A stretch of DNA of 49,078 nt. Origin: Bacillota bacterium (GTDB taxonomy: Bacteria; Bacillota; Clostridia; Clostridiales; Clostridiaceae). The translations under genes were made by a program, and so were the position numbers. The notes under the pieces were generated by a model that had not been told where the DNA came from, did no database searches, and saw only the letters and a list, made by a program, of their open reading frames with translations. The stretch is from NCBI GenBank assembly GCA_021781655.1, contig JAJXWJ010000022.1, positions 1 through 49,078 on the forward strand, written 5' to 3'. This document shows positions 16,379-25,704 of this stretch, in pieces. Position 1 is the first letter of the stretch; the number at the start of each line of letters is the position of its first letter.

Positions 16379-18232
16379 ATGTCACAAAATATTCCAAGCG
16401 GAAACAAAGGACCAAGTATAAATGTGGGTGGAAGACAGTTTGGAGGAGGAGGAAATAGGTTCGCTCCAACTGCAAAAGCAAAAAATGCTAAAGGTACTAT
16501 GCTTCGTCTTATAAAGTTGTATAAAAGATGGGCAAAAACAATTTTTATAGCTGTATTTCTTACAGTAATTTCTGCATTAATAACAGTAGCAATACCATTG
16601 TTTATTGGAAAAACCTTTAACACCTTTAATGTTAGTATGAAAACAGTAGATTCAAAGAGTTTACTAATAATTTTAGCAATCATTATTGGATTATATGTTT
16701 TGAATGCTCTTATTTCTTGCATAAACGGAGTGATAATGCTTAAGGTTTCACAAAAACTTGTATACGTGCTTAGAAAAGAGTTTTTTGAAAAAATGCAAAA
16801 GTTGCCATTAGGCTTTTATGATACTCGTTCCCATGGTGATACTATGAGCAGAATTACAAACGATGTAGATAATATAAGCTCTACTATAGCTCAAACAACT
16901 ACACAGTTAATATCTAGTGTTATTACCCTTGCTGGTTCCTTTATAGTTATGATAATACTAAATATTCAGCTTACTTTAGTAGTTTTATTATGTATTCCTT
17001 TGGTAGTTTTGTTAACTCGTATAATTGCATCCAGAAGCCGAATATATTTTTTGGAGCAGCAAAGAGCTTTGGGCTCACTTAATGGTGTTATAGAAGAAAA
17101 TATATTAGGTTTAAAAATGGTTAAAGCTTTTGATAAACAAGAGGATGTACTTAAGCAGTTTAAAGATATCAATGAAAAGCTTAATGTAAGCAGTACGAAA
17201 GCACAAATTTGGTCAGGATATATGATGCCGCTTATGAATGTTATAAACAATTTAATTTTTACTATAGTTGCAATTGTTGGTGGAATATTATCTGTGGGAT
17301 ATGGATTAAGTGTAGGAACTGTAGTTAGTTTTTTAAGCTATTCTAAGCAATTTGCACAGCCTTTAAATTCTGTTGCAGGTATGTTTAATACTATTCAATC
17401 TGCTCTTGCTGGAGCAGAGCGTATTTTTGAAATTATGGACAGTGTAGAAGAGATAGCAGATAAAGAAAATGCTACGGAACTTGAAAGTCCAAAAGGTAAT
17501 GTTACCTTTAATAATGTATGCTTTTCTTATAATAAGAGTAAACCTATTTTAAAGGATGTTAGCTTTAGCGTAAAAGCAGGGGAAGTAGTTGCTTTAGTAG
17601 GAGAAACTGGTGCAGGAAAAACTACTATTGTAAATCTTCTAACTAGGTTTTACGACGCAGATAGTGGTGAAATTTTAATTGATAATGAGGAAATTACTAA
17701 TTTAAAACGAGATAGTCTTAGAAAATGTTTTTCAGTAGTTCTTCAAGATACTTGTCTTTTTACAGGAACGATAATGGACAATATAAGATATTCCCAAAAT
17801 GATGCTACAGATGAAGAGGTTATAAAGGCTTCAAAAATTGCTCATGCCCATGAGTTTATAGATAAATTGCCAAATGGCTATCATTTCATGGTTTCAGGTG
17901 CTGTAGACAATTTAAGTCAAGGGCAACGTCAGCTTATAGCAATTGCCAGAGCGGTGCTTTGCGATAGCCCCATATTAATTTTAGATGAGGCAACTAGCAG
18001 TGTAGATACAAAGACGGAAAAAGACATTCAAAATGCATTAGTTAAATTAATGAAGAACCGTACAAGCTTTTTAATAGCACATAGACTTTCAACTATAAGA
18101 GATGCAGATCACATAATGGTAATAGGTGATGGCAAAATTCTAGAAAGAGGAAATCATGAAAGCCTTATGAAACAAAAAGGCAGATATTATGAAATGGTTA
18201 TTAGCCAAATGGGGAAATTAAAAGCTATTTAG
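16379..18232 (+). CDS. ABC exporter half-transporter, subunit with intact ATP site
   Basis: This 617-residue partner of the preceding gene has an N-terminal glycine- and asparagine-rich tail of about 40 residues before the first membrane helix, then six helices and an ATPase domain. Walker A is GETGAGKTT, Walker B is ILDEATSSVD and the H-loop is IAHRLSTI, all canonical. Its signature is LSQGQRQ rather than LSGGQ, and this signature faces the degenerate site of the partner, as expected for an asymmetric heterodimer. AAGGAGGGG precedes ATG 16379, only 2 bases after the first subunit stop, so the two are co-translated. An intrinsic terminator is not evident immediately downstream. Confidence 0.9.
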   Translation: MSQNIPSGNKGPSINVGGRQFGGGGNRFAPTAKAKNAKGTMLRLIKLYKRWAKTIFIAVFLTVISALITVAIPLFIGKTFNTFNVSMKTVDSKSLLIILAIIIGLYVLNALISCINGVIMLKVSQKLVYVLRKEFFEKMQKLPLGFYDTRSHGDTMSRITNDVDNISSTIAQTTTQLISSVITLAGSFIVMIILNIQLTLVVLLCIPLVVLLTRIIASRSRIYFLEQQRALGSLNGVIEENILGLKMVKAFDKQEDVLKQFKDINEKLNVSSTKAQIWSGYMMPLMNVINNLIFTIVAIVGGILSVGYGLSVGTVVSFLSYSKQFAQPLNSVAGMFNTIQSALAGAERIFEIMDSVEEIADKENATELESPKGNVTFNNVCFSYNKSKPILKDVSFSVKAGEVVALVGETGAGKTTIVNLLTRFYDADSGEILIDNEEITNLKRDSLRKCFSVVLQDTCLFTGTIMDNIRYSQNDATDEEVIKASKIAHAHEFIDKLPNGYHFMVSGAVDNLSQGQRQLIAIARAVLCDSPILILDEATSSVDTKTEKDIQNALVKLMKNRTSFLIAHRLSTIRDADHIMVIGDGKILERGNHESLMKQKGRYYEMVISQMGKLKAI

Positions 18233-18311
18233 ATTTTTAAGCACCAGTATGGAACACTAAAAACTTGCAAAACATAATATAAGTTAGAAATACTTTAAAA
18301 GGAAAATAGAA

Positions 18312-18812
18312 ATGTATAATGACAATTACTATTTAGATAGATATAATAGTGAAAGGTATCTTTGCCCTTTTAATTGTCCATATTTTAGTAGTCAGCAGCG
18401 ATTTATTGAATATCCATGTATACCTATGGAGTTAAAGGATTATGGACCACAGCCTTTTGTAATAGATATTAGTGAGGCTGCTAAACAAAACAATAATTAT
18501 CGTACTACTATTTGGACAGGAAATCATTTGCAGGTTACACTTATGAGCATTAATGTAGGCGATGATATAGGCTTAGAGGTTCATCCTAGCGTTGATCAGT
18601 TCCTTCGAATTGAAGAAGGAAACGGTATTGTTAGAATGGGAAAAAGTAAAGGAAATTTAAATTTTGAAGCAAAGGTTTCGAATGATTTTGCAATAATGGT
18701 TCCAGCTGGAACATGGCATAATGTAATAAATACAGGAAATATACCTCTTAAATTGTATTCTATTTACGCACCGCCTCAGCATCCGTATGGAACAATTAAT
18801 ATAACTAAATAA
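18312..18812 (+). CDS. Cupin-domain protein
   Basis: This 166-residue protein has a single cupin barrel. The first cupin motif is GLEVHPSVDQFLRIEEG at about residues 91-107 and the second is PAGTWHNVINTG at about 136-147; the His and Glu residues in them would bind a divalent metal. The N-terminal 55 residues, with CPFNCPYF, lie outside the barrel and contain a CxxxC pair that may matter for metal or redox. It follows the ABC exporter by 79 bases with a weak ribosome binding site (AAAAGGAAAA), and a terminator follows. The substrate cannot be told; cupins range from isomerases to dioxygenases and binding proteins. Confidence 0.82.
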   Translation: MYNDNYYLDRYNSERYLCPFNCPYFSSQQRFIEYPCIPMELKDYGPQPFVIDISEAAKQNNNYRTTIWTGNHLQVTLMSINVGDDIGLEVHPSVDQFLRIEEGNGIVRMGKSKGNLNFEAKVSNDFAIMVPAGTWHNVINTGNIPLKLYSIYAPPQHPYGTINITK

Positions 18813-18820
18813 TAAAGAAT

Positions 18821-18860
18821 AGCTTGAATAAGGGTTAACGAAATTCAAGCTGTTTTTTTC
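18821..18860 (+). terminator. Intrinsic terminator after the cupin gene
   Basis: AGCTTGAAT (18821-18829) pairs with ATTCAAGCT (18843-18851) around a 13-base loop, and a run of seven T residues follows at 18853-18859. It closes the cupin transcript and separates it from the alcohol dehydrogenase gene. Confidence 0.85.
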
Positions 18861-18923
18861 TTTTGCTAATAATTTTTATAAACATTATAATAGGAATAAA
18901 AGTACAATTTAGGAGGTGTAGAG

Positions 18924-20117
18924 ATGAAAGTAAAATTCATATTTTATCGTTTATTGCAGTTTATACTCAGTAAAGTGCAACCCATAATTCCTTGGAGAAT
19001 GCCAGAATTAATTTCTAAAGAAGGAAGTATATATATTTTGCCTAAATATTTAAAAATGGAGGGCTTTAAAAAAGTTTTAATAATAACAACTGAAGGCTTC
19101 ATTAAAAGAGGTACTTTAAATGGGCTGTTTGAGAAAATTCACAATGCAAAAATTGAGTATGTAATTTTTAATGATGTAAAACCTGATCCAACTATAGAGT
19201 GCATAGAAGAGGCTGTAAAAGTGTATAGAAGGGAAGATTGTGAAGGTATTATAGCAATTGGTGGTGGTTCTGTTATGGATGCTGCCAAAATAGTTGGTGC
19301 AAGAATAGTTAAGCCAAGACAAAGCGTAAAGGAGATGACAGGACTATTTAAAATTAGGAAAAAGCTTCCGCCACTTTATTTAGTTCCAACTACAGCTGGT
19401 ACAGGTTCGGAGGTTACTGTGGCTGCAGTTATTACCGATAGCAGCAATCACTATAAATATCCAATTAGCGACACATGTTTACTTCCTAAATTTGCTGTTT
19501 TAGATCCTATACTAACCTTAGGATTACCAAAAAATTTAACTGCAAGCACAGGAATGGATGCACTTACTCATGCTGTAGAAGCCTATATTAATAAATTTGC
19601 TTCTAAACAATCAAAAAAGTATGCAAAAGATGCAATAAAAATTATATTTGATAATCTTATAAAAGCCTATAATAATGGTGAAGATATAGAGGCTCGCGAA
19701 CAAATGCTATTGGCTTCATATTATGCAGGTGCTGCTTTTACAAAAGCATATGTAGGTTACGTTCATGCTATAGCACATGGAATAGGCGGATTATATGGCG
19801 TACCTCATGGAAGGGCAAATGCAATAATTTTGCCTGTAGTTTTAAAAGCATATGGAAAAGCAATTTTTAAGGAACTTGCTGAATTAGCAGACCTTGTAGC
19901 AATCACTGGAAAATCAGATGAAGAAAAAGCAAATAAATTTATAGATGCTATTGTTACAATGAATATAAAAATGGATATTCCTAATAAGCTTGGTGTTATA
20001 CGGGAAAAGGATATTCCTGAAATTATAAAAAGAGCATTAAAAGAAGCCAATCCTGCATATCCTGTGCCTGTAATTTGGGATTATAATAAGCTTGAAGCGG
20101 TTTTAGAAAAGCTATAA
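18924..20117 (+). CDS. Iron-containing alcohol dehydrogenase
   Basis: This 397-residue group III (iron-type) dehydrogenase has the NAD(P)-binding GGGSVMDAAK at about 113-122 and PTTAGTGSE at about 154-162. The metal-site region has GMDALTHAVEAY, and VGYVHAIAHGIGGLYGVPHG supplies the His ligands. The metal-ligand pattern looks complete. An N-terminal extension of about 30 hydrophobic and basic residues (FIFYRLLQFILSKVQPIIPW) precedes the usual start and could associate with membrane. TAGGAGGTG lies before ATG 18924. It is a single gene between two terminated units. The natural alcohol or aldehyde cannot be predicted; butanol/ethanol and 1,3-propanediol type enzymes share these motifs. Confidence 0.92.
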   Translation: MKVKFIFYRLLQFILSKVQPIIPWRMPELISKEGSIYILPKYLKMEGFKKVLIITTEGFIKRGTLNGLFEKIHNAKIEYVIFNDVKPDPTIECIEEAVKVYRREDCEGIIAIGGGSVMDAAKIVGARIVKPRQSVKEMTGLFKIRKKLPPLYLVPTTAGTGSEVTVAAVITDSSNHYKYPISDTCLLPKFAVLDPILTLGLPKNLTASTGMDALTHAVEAYINKFASKQSKKYAKDAIKIIFDNLIKAYNNGEDIEAREQMLLASYYAGAAFTKAYVGYVHAIAHGIGGLYGVPHGRANAIILPVVLKAYGKAIFKELAELADLVAITGKSDEEKANKFIDAIVTMNIKMDIPNKLGVIREKDIPEIIKRALKEANPAYPVPVIWDYNKLEAVLEKL

Positions 20118-20162
20118 TAGTGGTATAATAATTATAAATATAGAACATGAGGATGAATAACT

Positions 20163-20966
20163 GTGGAAAACACTAACTATTTTCAAATTTTAAAAAAAAA
20201 TCCAGATGCCATTTCCTACATAGAAAATCCAACGGAGGAAATGAAAATATTTGCAGTTAACAATAATGGACTTGTTTTAAAACATATATTAAATCCTAGC
20301 ATAGAGGTTAAAGAAGCTGCTTTAAATAGCAACAGTAGAGCCATTGAATTTATAGAAAATCCAACGGAAGAAATGATGATAAAGGCAATAAATTCAGGAT
20401 GGACAAACCTTGAATTGATAAAAAAGCCAACAGAAAAAGTTGTTAAGACTGCTATAAGTCAGGCTGGCTGGGCAATTAAATATATAAAAAATCCAAGTGA
20501 AGAATTACAATTATTAGCTATAAGAAAAAATTTTGACGCTATAAAGTTTATAAAAGAGCCTTTTGAAAGTGTACAAATAGAGGCGGTAAAAATAAATTAT
20601 GAAGCGCTTAGATATATAAATGAACCTTCAAAGGAGGCAGAAATTATAGCTGTAAGAAGTAATGAAAAAGCAATTAATTTTATAAAAGATTTAACCGAGA
20701 AAAAAATCATGCAATTTTTGAAGGAAAACTTTTTAGTAATAAAATATGTTATGAATAATATAACAAAAGCTTCTCTAGAACAGTTATTAACAGAAAAATT
20801 GTGTGAAGAGGATGTTGATGAGAAGTTTGTAAGGGATTTTTTAAGCTATAATTATATTCAAAAGGGTAACTTAATTATTCCAAAGGATAGGATGGAGTTT
20901 ATTTATAACTTTGGAAGCAAAAAAGCTAAAAAAATTGCAGTAGATGAGAAGCTGAAGTTAAAATAG
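20163..20966 (+). CDS. Repeat protein with about eight 22-23-residue helical repeats
   Basis: Residues about 13-195 consist of near-identical units of about 22-23 residues with the pattern A-I-x-x-I-x-N-P-T-E-E-x-x-x-x-A-[IV]. Examples are NPDAISYIENPTEEMKIFAV and NSRAIEFIENPTEEMMIKAI. The pattern suggests a solenoid of short helices, loosely like DUF4116 repeats. The C-terminal 70 residues are non-repetitive. The GTG start at 20163 has GAGGATG upstream. It is followed 11 bases later by an AAA+ ATPase gene and then a zincin-VWA gene, and the three form one operon. A scaffold or target-recognition role for that pair is inference. There is no signal peptide. Confidence 0.75.
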   Translation: MENTNYFQILKKNPDAISYIENPTEEMKIFAVNNNGLVLKHILNPSIEVKEAALNSNSRAIEFIENPTEEMMIKAINSGWTNLELIKKPTEKVVKTAISQAGWAIKYIKNPSEELQLLAIRKNFDAIKFIKEPFESVQIEAVKINYEALRYINEPSKEAEIIAVRSNEKAINFIKDLTEKKIMQFLKENFLVIKYVMNNITKASLEQLLTEKLCEEDVDEKFVRDFLSYNYIQKGNLIIPKDRMEFIYNFGSKKAKKIAVDEKLKLK

Positions 20967-20977
20967 AGGTGATACAA

Positions 20978-22090
20978 ATGAATTTTACAGATACATTAAA
21001 AAGCGTTGCTTTAGTTTTAGAGGCAGGAGACGTTCCACTATTAGTGGGAGAAAGTGGAATAGGAAAAACAGCGCTAGCTAATACTTTAGCTGAAGAAAAC
21101 AAATATAGTTTAGTTGTAATTGATGGTAATCTTCTTAAAGAAGGGGAAATAGGTGGACTTCCAACTATTGAAGATTATGAAGTAATTAATGATAAAGGTG
21201 AGAGGTTTAAGAAAAAAACAACTGTTTATGCAGTTCACAATAAACTAAAGGAAATTGATGAAGAAATAATAAAAGGAAATACAGTACTTTTATTTATAGA
21301 TGAAATAAATAGATGTGAACATACTGTGCAGCAAGAACTAATGAATTTAATTTTAAATAGAGAAATAAATGGATACAAACTTAATAAAGAAGTGAAAATT
21401 TTAGCAGCAATGAATCCTTCAGCAAAGTATGGCAATGACTTTTCATACCAAGTTGTTGATATGGATGCAGCACAAGAAAACAGGTTTGTGTGGCTTTGTA
21501 TGGAGCCAGATTATAATGAATGGATAAACTGGGCAAATAACTTTGGTATAGATGAAAAAGTAATTGAATTTATAGGAACTTTTCCAGAATATTTAAATAA
21601 AATCAATGAAGAAGACATTAGAGCAACGCCTAGAAGCTATGAAAGGATTTCAAATGCGTATAAAATATATAAAGAGAAAAAAGAAACTATTTCTAGAGAA
21701 GTATTTTTAAATGTAGTAAAAGGTAATGTAGGCAAATTAATAGCAGAAGAGTTCGTAAGTTTTTCAGAATCAAATTACAAGCCTCTTGTATCTTTTTACG
21801 ATGTATTTACTGGGGAGACTTTAAGAGAAGATATTATAGATAGACTTAAAAATGAAAGTCATACAAGGCTATACTTGACGGCAAACAATATTTTAAGGAA
21901 ACTAAATGAGGACAAAAATATAAGCATCTTTATCAAAAGACTAATAGAGCTTTTAGAGGTTTATCCTGCAGATTTAAAAATAGGAATAATGAAAGATATA
22001 AAAAATAATTACGATGAAATATATAAATATGCTATTGAAGATGAGAAATTTGTGGAGGCTTATTTTGAAGCTTACAATTTAACAAGGTGA
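20978..22090 (+). CDS. MoxR-like AAA+ ATPase
   Basis: ATG 20978 is chosen because AGAGGTGAT precedes it; a GTG at 20969 is possible but badly placed. The 370 residues have Walker A GESGIGKT at 24-31, Walker B FIDEINR, sensor 1 AAMNPS, and the MoxR-type stretch ENRFVWLCME. MoxR ATPases work with VWA-domain partners as chaperones that remodel or activate target proteins, often by metal insertion. The partner is the next gene, six bases downstream. The C-terminal helical region (residues 270-370) is the usual lid. Cytoplasmic. Confidence 0.86.
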   Translation: MNFTDTLKSVALVLEAGDVPLLVGESGIGKTALANTLAEENKYSLVVIDGNLLKEGEIGGLPTIEDYEVINDKGERFKKKTTVYAVHNKLKEIDEEIIKGNTVLLFIDEINRCEHTVQQELMNLILNREINGYKLNKEVKILAAMNPSAKYGNDFSYQVVDMDAAQENRFVWLCMEPDYNEWINWANNFGIDEKVIEFIGTFPEYLNKINEEDIRATPRSYERISNAYKIYKEKKETISREVFLNVVKGNVGKLIAEEFVSFSESNYKPLVSFYDVFTGETLREDIIDRLKNESHTRLYLTANNILRKLNEDKNISIFIKRLIELLEVYPADLKIGIMKDIKNNYDEIYKYAIEDEKFVEAYFEAYNLTR

Positions 22091-22096
22091 TATTTT

Positions 22097-23494
22097 ATGA
22101 AAAGTAATTTTGAAATTGAAGCAAATAAATTATATGAAAAAGCAAATGAGATTATAGATATTTTTTTTAAAACAAACTATAGGGATACTAACATTCCTAC
22201 AGATTTTAAAAAACAATTTTTTGAATTAGTAGATAAAGTAAATTCAAGACTTATGGAGGATAAAGAAAACTTTTACGGATATTTTTTATTTCAGATGGAT
22301 AGAGAGATTAATTTTAATATTAGTAGCCCGACAGCAGTAAATTTTAAAGGAGCTAGGTATGTTATTTATTTTAATCCAATAATTTTTTTAAACCTTAATT
22401 TAAAGCAAATGGAAAGTACAATAAAACACGAAATACTTCATATAATATCTATGCATTTAATAAGGGCAAAGGGATTAAATAAAAAATATAAAAAATTAGT
22501 TGTAAATATGGCAATGGATATTGTTGTTAATACCTTTTTAGACAATTTGCCACCATATGCAACTACGATAGAGTGGGTAAATTTTAAATATGATTTGAAG
22601 CTTTCACCTTTCGAATCCTTTGAATATTATGTAGAAAAGCTCCAAAACACATTAGAAATAATAGAAGACGTAGAAACAGAAGATCCTACATATGATTCTG
22701 ATAAAGAAGATAAAATAGAAAGAGAATTTGACCCTAATAATACTCATGATATATGGGAAAAGTCCAGCGAAATAGATGAAAAAACCTTAAAGGAATTTAC
22801 AGAGAAATTTGTAGATAACTCAATTAAAGGACAAGTGCCAGAATATATTAACGAAATGCTTTTAGCTATTAAAAACAAGGATGGAGAGTTACCTTGGAAT
22901 TTGTATCTTAAAAGGCTTATTGGTACAGTAGAAAGCAATAATAAAAAGACTACCACAAGACTAAGCAGAAGACAGCCAAACAGATTGGATTTAAGAGGAG
23001 AAATAAGAAGCCATAAGGCAAATATAGCAGTGGCAATAGATATTAGCGGCAGTATAAGTGATGAGGAGTTTTATGCAGCTATAAAAGAAGTAGTTAGCAT
23101 AATTAAAAATTATAATCATGAAATAACAATTATAGAATGTGACGAAGAAATAAGACGCATATATAAAATTAAATCTGAAAGGGATATAAAGGAGAGACTA
23201 AAAATAAGAGGTGGTACAAGTTATAGTCCTGTATTTGAATTTGCAAATAAAAATAAATTTAATTTGTTAATTTATTTCACAGATGGTAAAGGTGAAGAAC
23301 ATCTTAAAATAGCGCCCAAAGGTTATAAAATATTATGGATTATTTCAGGAAGAGGTGAAAAACTCTCCCTAAAAAATCCTTATGGTGTAATAAAAAAACT
23401 TAAGAATACTAAAACAAATGATGATTTTCCTGATATTTATGAAAATATAAGAAGTGGATTTTCAATGATGAATCAAGAAGCAGAGAGAATCTAA
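22097..23494 (+). CDS. Zincin-like metallopeptidase plus VWA domain protein (DUF2201 type)
   Basis: This 465-residue protein starts with a metallopeptidase-like domain whose zinc site HEILH is at residues 111-115, next to YVIYFNP. An acidic linker (residues 190-225) is followed by a VWA-like domain with the metal-ion site DISGS at 315-319 and a second site TDGKGEE near 394. The fold pair zincin-VWA is the DUF2201-type partner of MoxR ATPases. It starts 6 bases after the MoxR gene. Its stop codon (23492-23494) overlaps the convergent sortase stop (23491-23493). Whether it cleaves proteins or only uses the fold for binding is open. Confidence 0.85.
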   Translation: MKSNFEIEANKLYEKANEIIDIFFKTNYRDTNIPTDFKKQFFELVDKVNSRLMEDKENFYGYFLFQMDREINFNISSPTAVNFKGARYVIYFNPIIFLNLNLKQMESTIKHEILHIISMHLIRAKGLNKKYKKLVVNMAMDIVVNTFLDNLPPYATTIEWVNFKYDLKLSPFESFEYYVEKLQNTLEIIEDVETEDPTYDSDKEDKIEREFDPNNTHDIWEKSSEIDEKTLKEFTEKFVDNSIKGQVPEYINEMLLAIKNKDGELPWNLYLKRLIGTVESNNKKTTTRLSRRQPNRLDLRGEIRSHKANIAVAIDISGSISDEEFYAAIKEVVSIIKNYNHEITIIECDEEIRRIYKIKSERDIKERLKIRGGTSYSPVFEFANKNKFNLLIYFTDGKGEEHLKIAPKGYKILWIISGRGEKLSLKNPYGVIKKLKNTKTNDDFPDIYENIRSGFSMMNQEAERI

Positions 23495-24339
23495 TCAAGC
23501 ATTGGTGAAGTACTAGATAAGGCATTTTCATTTCTAGTAGCTGGGGCTATAGCTGTACTTTCACCTGGACGAACTCTTCTTGCCATAACAACAAACCTAG
23601 CATTATCAAAACTATAATAACAGGTTGAAAGTGTAAGAAGGGTATCGGAGGATACAACATCAACTGAAGGTGTATTTATCAATGAACGTGCCCTTACTTC
23701 TTTAATAAAATTATTAAAATCGTTATTAGAAGAAAAATTAGTAACAAGATAATTAAAAACATAACCATTGCTCGGTGATGCATTTGCAATAAAGGCTGCA
23801 AATACCTTCCAGTAATAATGGCTGTATATAGTGTTAAAGGTTATAAGTGCTGAATTGTTATAAAAGTCAGTTTGCTCATAATTAACTATAGAAGTTAACA
23901 TCTGTCCATCCTTCATATTATGGCCATAGATAATAAGGTTTTGAGATTGTTCATTAATATTATTTCTATAATCGAGAAAAAGTGCACCATATATATCAGA
24001 AGTTTTATTAAAATTATTATGTAGATAAAAGTCATTATTACTAGACTCTACTACGGGATAGTTTATTACTGTTTTAGGTATTGTAAGCCACCCTTTAATA
24101 TCTTTATTTGTATCGTATAATGAATAAAATTCCGGCAGCATATTATTAGGATAATTATCTTTTTTTATGCTGCTGTTATTTTGTTTGTATTTTTGTGAAA
24201 GCTTTTTATTTAAATTTTTATTAGCTAACCTATTTTTATAATTTAAAGTAATTAAGGTTGCGGAAATAATAAAAAATATAGTTACTAATATAAACATAAT
24301 AGTACATATAATTTTTTTATTATGGTTTAAATTTATCAT
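23491..24339 (-). CDS. srtB: Class B sortase
   Basis: This membrane-anchored transpeptidase attaches surface proteins to the cell wall. Residues 11-32 form the N-terminal membrane anchor. The active site is seen as His140 in YGHNMKDG, Cys240 in TLSTC and Arg248 in NARFVVMA. The 282 residues agree with class B enzymes, with a 27-residue low-complexity tail after the catalytic barrel. It lies 45 bases behind a YibE/F gene, and upstream of that is a metallophosphoesterase whose C-terminus has NPKTN, the class B-type sorting motif. This makes a dedicated sortase with its substrate likely. Confidence 0.88.
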   Translation of the reverse strand: MINLNHNKKIICTIMFILVTIFFIISATLITLNYKNRLANKNLNKKLSQKYKQNNSSIKKDNYPNNMLPEFYSLYDTNKDIKGWLTIPKTVINYPVVESSNNDFYLHNNFNKTSDIYGALFLDYRNNINEQSQNLIIYGHNMKDGQMLTSIVNYEQTDFYNNSALITFNTIYSHYYWKVFAAFIANASPSNGYVFNYLVTNFSSNNDFNNFIKEVRARSLINTPSVDVVSSDTLLTLSTCYYSFDNARFVVMARRVRPGESTAIAPATRNENALSSTSPMLD

Positions 24340-24384
24340 AACTTTGTAATTCCTTTACACATGTTTGTGGCTTTATATAAGTTA

Positions 24385-25614
24385 TCATAAGGCTTTAAGG
24401 GAGTCTATATTAGAATCGGTTTTAACTTTTAATTGAGTATTGTCTTTATTTTTTAAAAATAAAGGTAAAAGCTTAGCTGATATAAATGAAACTATTGGAA
24501 CAGTAAGAATTACAGCAAAGCTTCCTGAAATAGCTTGTAATATTTCTATGGCAAAGGTGTTAGAATTAAAAATTTGATAAAAGTTCATATTATAAGCATA
24601 TATGAAAATTAACATATTGAGAGAAGTACCAGTAAATGCAAGAATCAAAGTGTTTGCCATTGTTCCCATCATATCACGTCCTACATTAATACCAGATTTA
24701 AATAATATGGCAGACGTGCTCTTTTCATTTAGTTTGGAGATTTCTTGAATAGATGATGCTACAGATATTGCAATATCCATAACAGCACCTAGAGAGGATA
24801 TTATAATGGCAGCAAAAAGTAGTTCGTCTACACGTAAACCTGTATGTCCAGAAAGAGCAAGAAGAGAATCATAATCAGCCATGTTGTAGCCAGAAAGGTT
24901 TGTAAGGTGCTGAAATATAAGCAAAATCAATGCAGAAATCACCACACCTAAAGCGGTTCCAAGAATAGCTGAAAAAGTTTTTATTTCAAAACCAGCTGTT
25001 AGTATTAGAGTTATAAAGGTAGTGAATATTGCTAATATTATTGAGGCAGTTATTGGTGAAAAACCATTATATATTAATGGTATGAATATAAATATAACAC
25101 TTGTAAGGGTGAAAATTATTCCAATAACTGATTTAAAGCCTCGTTTGCCTCCAATTAGGCATAGTGAAAGGACAAAAAATCCAATTAAAACATATAACCC
25201 AATGCCTCGATCGGGGCTATAAAGAAAAATATTTGTACTTTTCTTATTACCATTTTGAGCAGTGTTAACAGATATTATTATATCATTACCTGCTTTTAAC
25301 AGGTAGTTTGTATCGTAGTTTAGGCCATTTGTAAGTTTCATTTTTTCACCTTTAAATTGACCGGTTATAACAAGAATGGTAAGCTGTTGTGAGCCTAATA
25401 ACATATGATTATAATGCTTGTCAGCCTCAATATTTTGAGCATCTACAGTTAATACTCTTGCTTTTTCATAAGAAATTTTATCTCCATTTCCCATTCCATA
25501 CAAATTATAATAAGAGGAATGTTTGCTAAAGGTGAAAGCGATTATGACATAAATAAATAATGCAATTATTAAAGTTAGTGCTTTTAATACAGCTTTTATT
25601 TTTACTCTATACAT
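24385..25614 (-). CDS. YibE/F family membrane protein
   Basis: This 409-residue membrane protein has one N-terminal helix (residues 8-30), an extracellular region of about 95 residues, and then about seven more hydrophobic helices, matching the YibE/F family of unknown function. It sits between the metallophosphoesterase and the sortase on the same strand. GGAGTATCTT is upstream of its ATG. A transport or surface-assembly role is possible because of the neighbours but is not established. The last residues before the stop (TDSNIDSLKAL) are hydrophilic and cytoplasmic. Confidence 0.8.
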   Translation of the reverse strand: MYRVKIKAVLKALTLIIALFIYVIIAFTFSKHSSYYNLYGMGNGDKISYEKARVLTVDAQNIEADKHYNHMLLGSQQLTILVITGQFKGEKMKLTNGLNYDTNYLLKAGNDIIISVNTAQNGNKKSTNIFLYSPDRGIGLYVLIGFFVLSLCLIGGKRGFKSVIGIIFTLTSVIFIFIPLIYNGFSPITASIILAIFTTFITLILTAGFEIKTFSAILGTALGVVISALILLIFQHLTNLSGYNMADYDSLLALSGHTGLRVDELLFAAIIISSLGAVMDIAISVASSIQEISKLNEKSTSAILFKSGINVGRDMMGTMANTLILAFTGTSLNMLIFIYAYNMNFYQIFNSNTFAIEILQAISGSFAVILTVPIVSFISAKLLPLFLKNKDNTQLKVKTDSNIDSLKAL

Positions 25615-25656
25615 AAGATACTCCTATAACTTATAATTTATAATGATAAAGGTTAG

Positions 25657-25690
25657 AGGCTGGAGGCGTAACTAGTATAGTTTCCAGCCT
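25657..25690. terminator. Hairpin between the phosphoesterase and YibE/F genes
   Basis: AGGCTGGA (25657-25664) and TCCAGCCT (25683-25690) form an 8-bp stem around an 18-base loop. On the plus strand a T-rich tract follows; on the minus strand there is none. It may reduce transcription into the YibE/F and sortase genes or protect the transcript end. Confidence 0.5.
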
Positions 25691-25704
25691 TTTGTTATTT
25701 AATA

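Noticed and set aside
16309-16722. 137-codon minus-strand frame across the ABC subunit junction
   Set aside because: It crosses the junction of two well-supported genes and has low-complexity Pro/Phe stretches.
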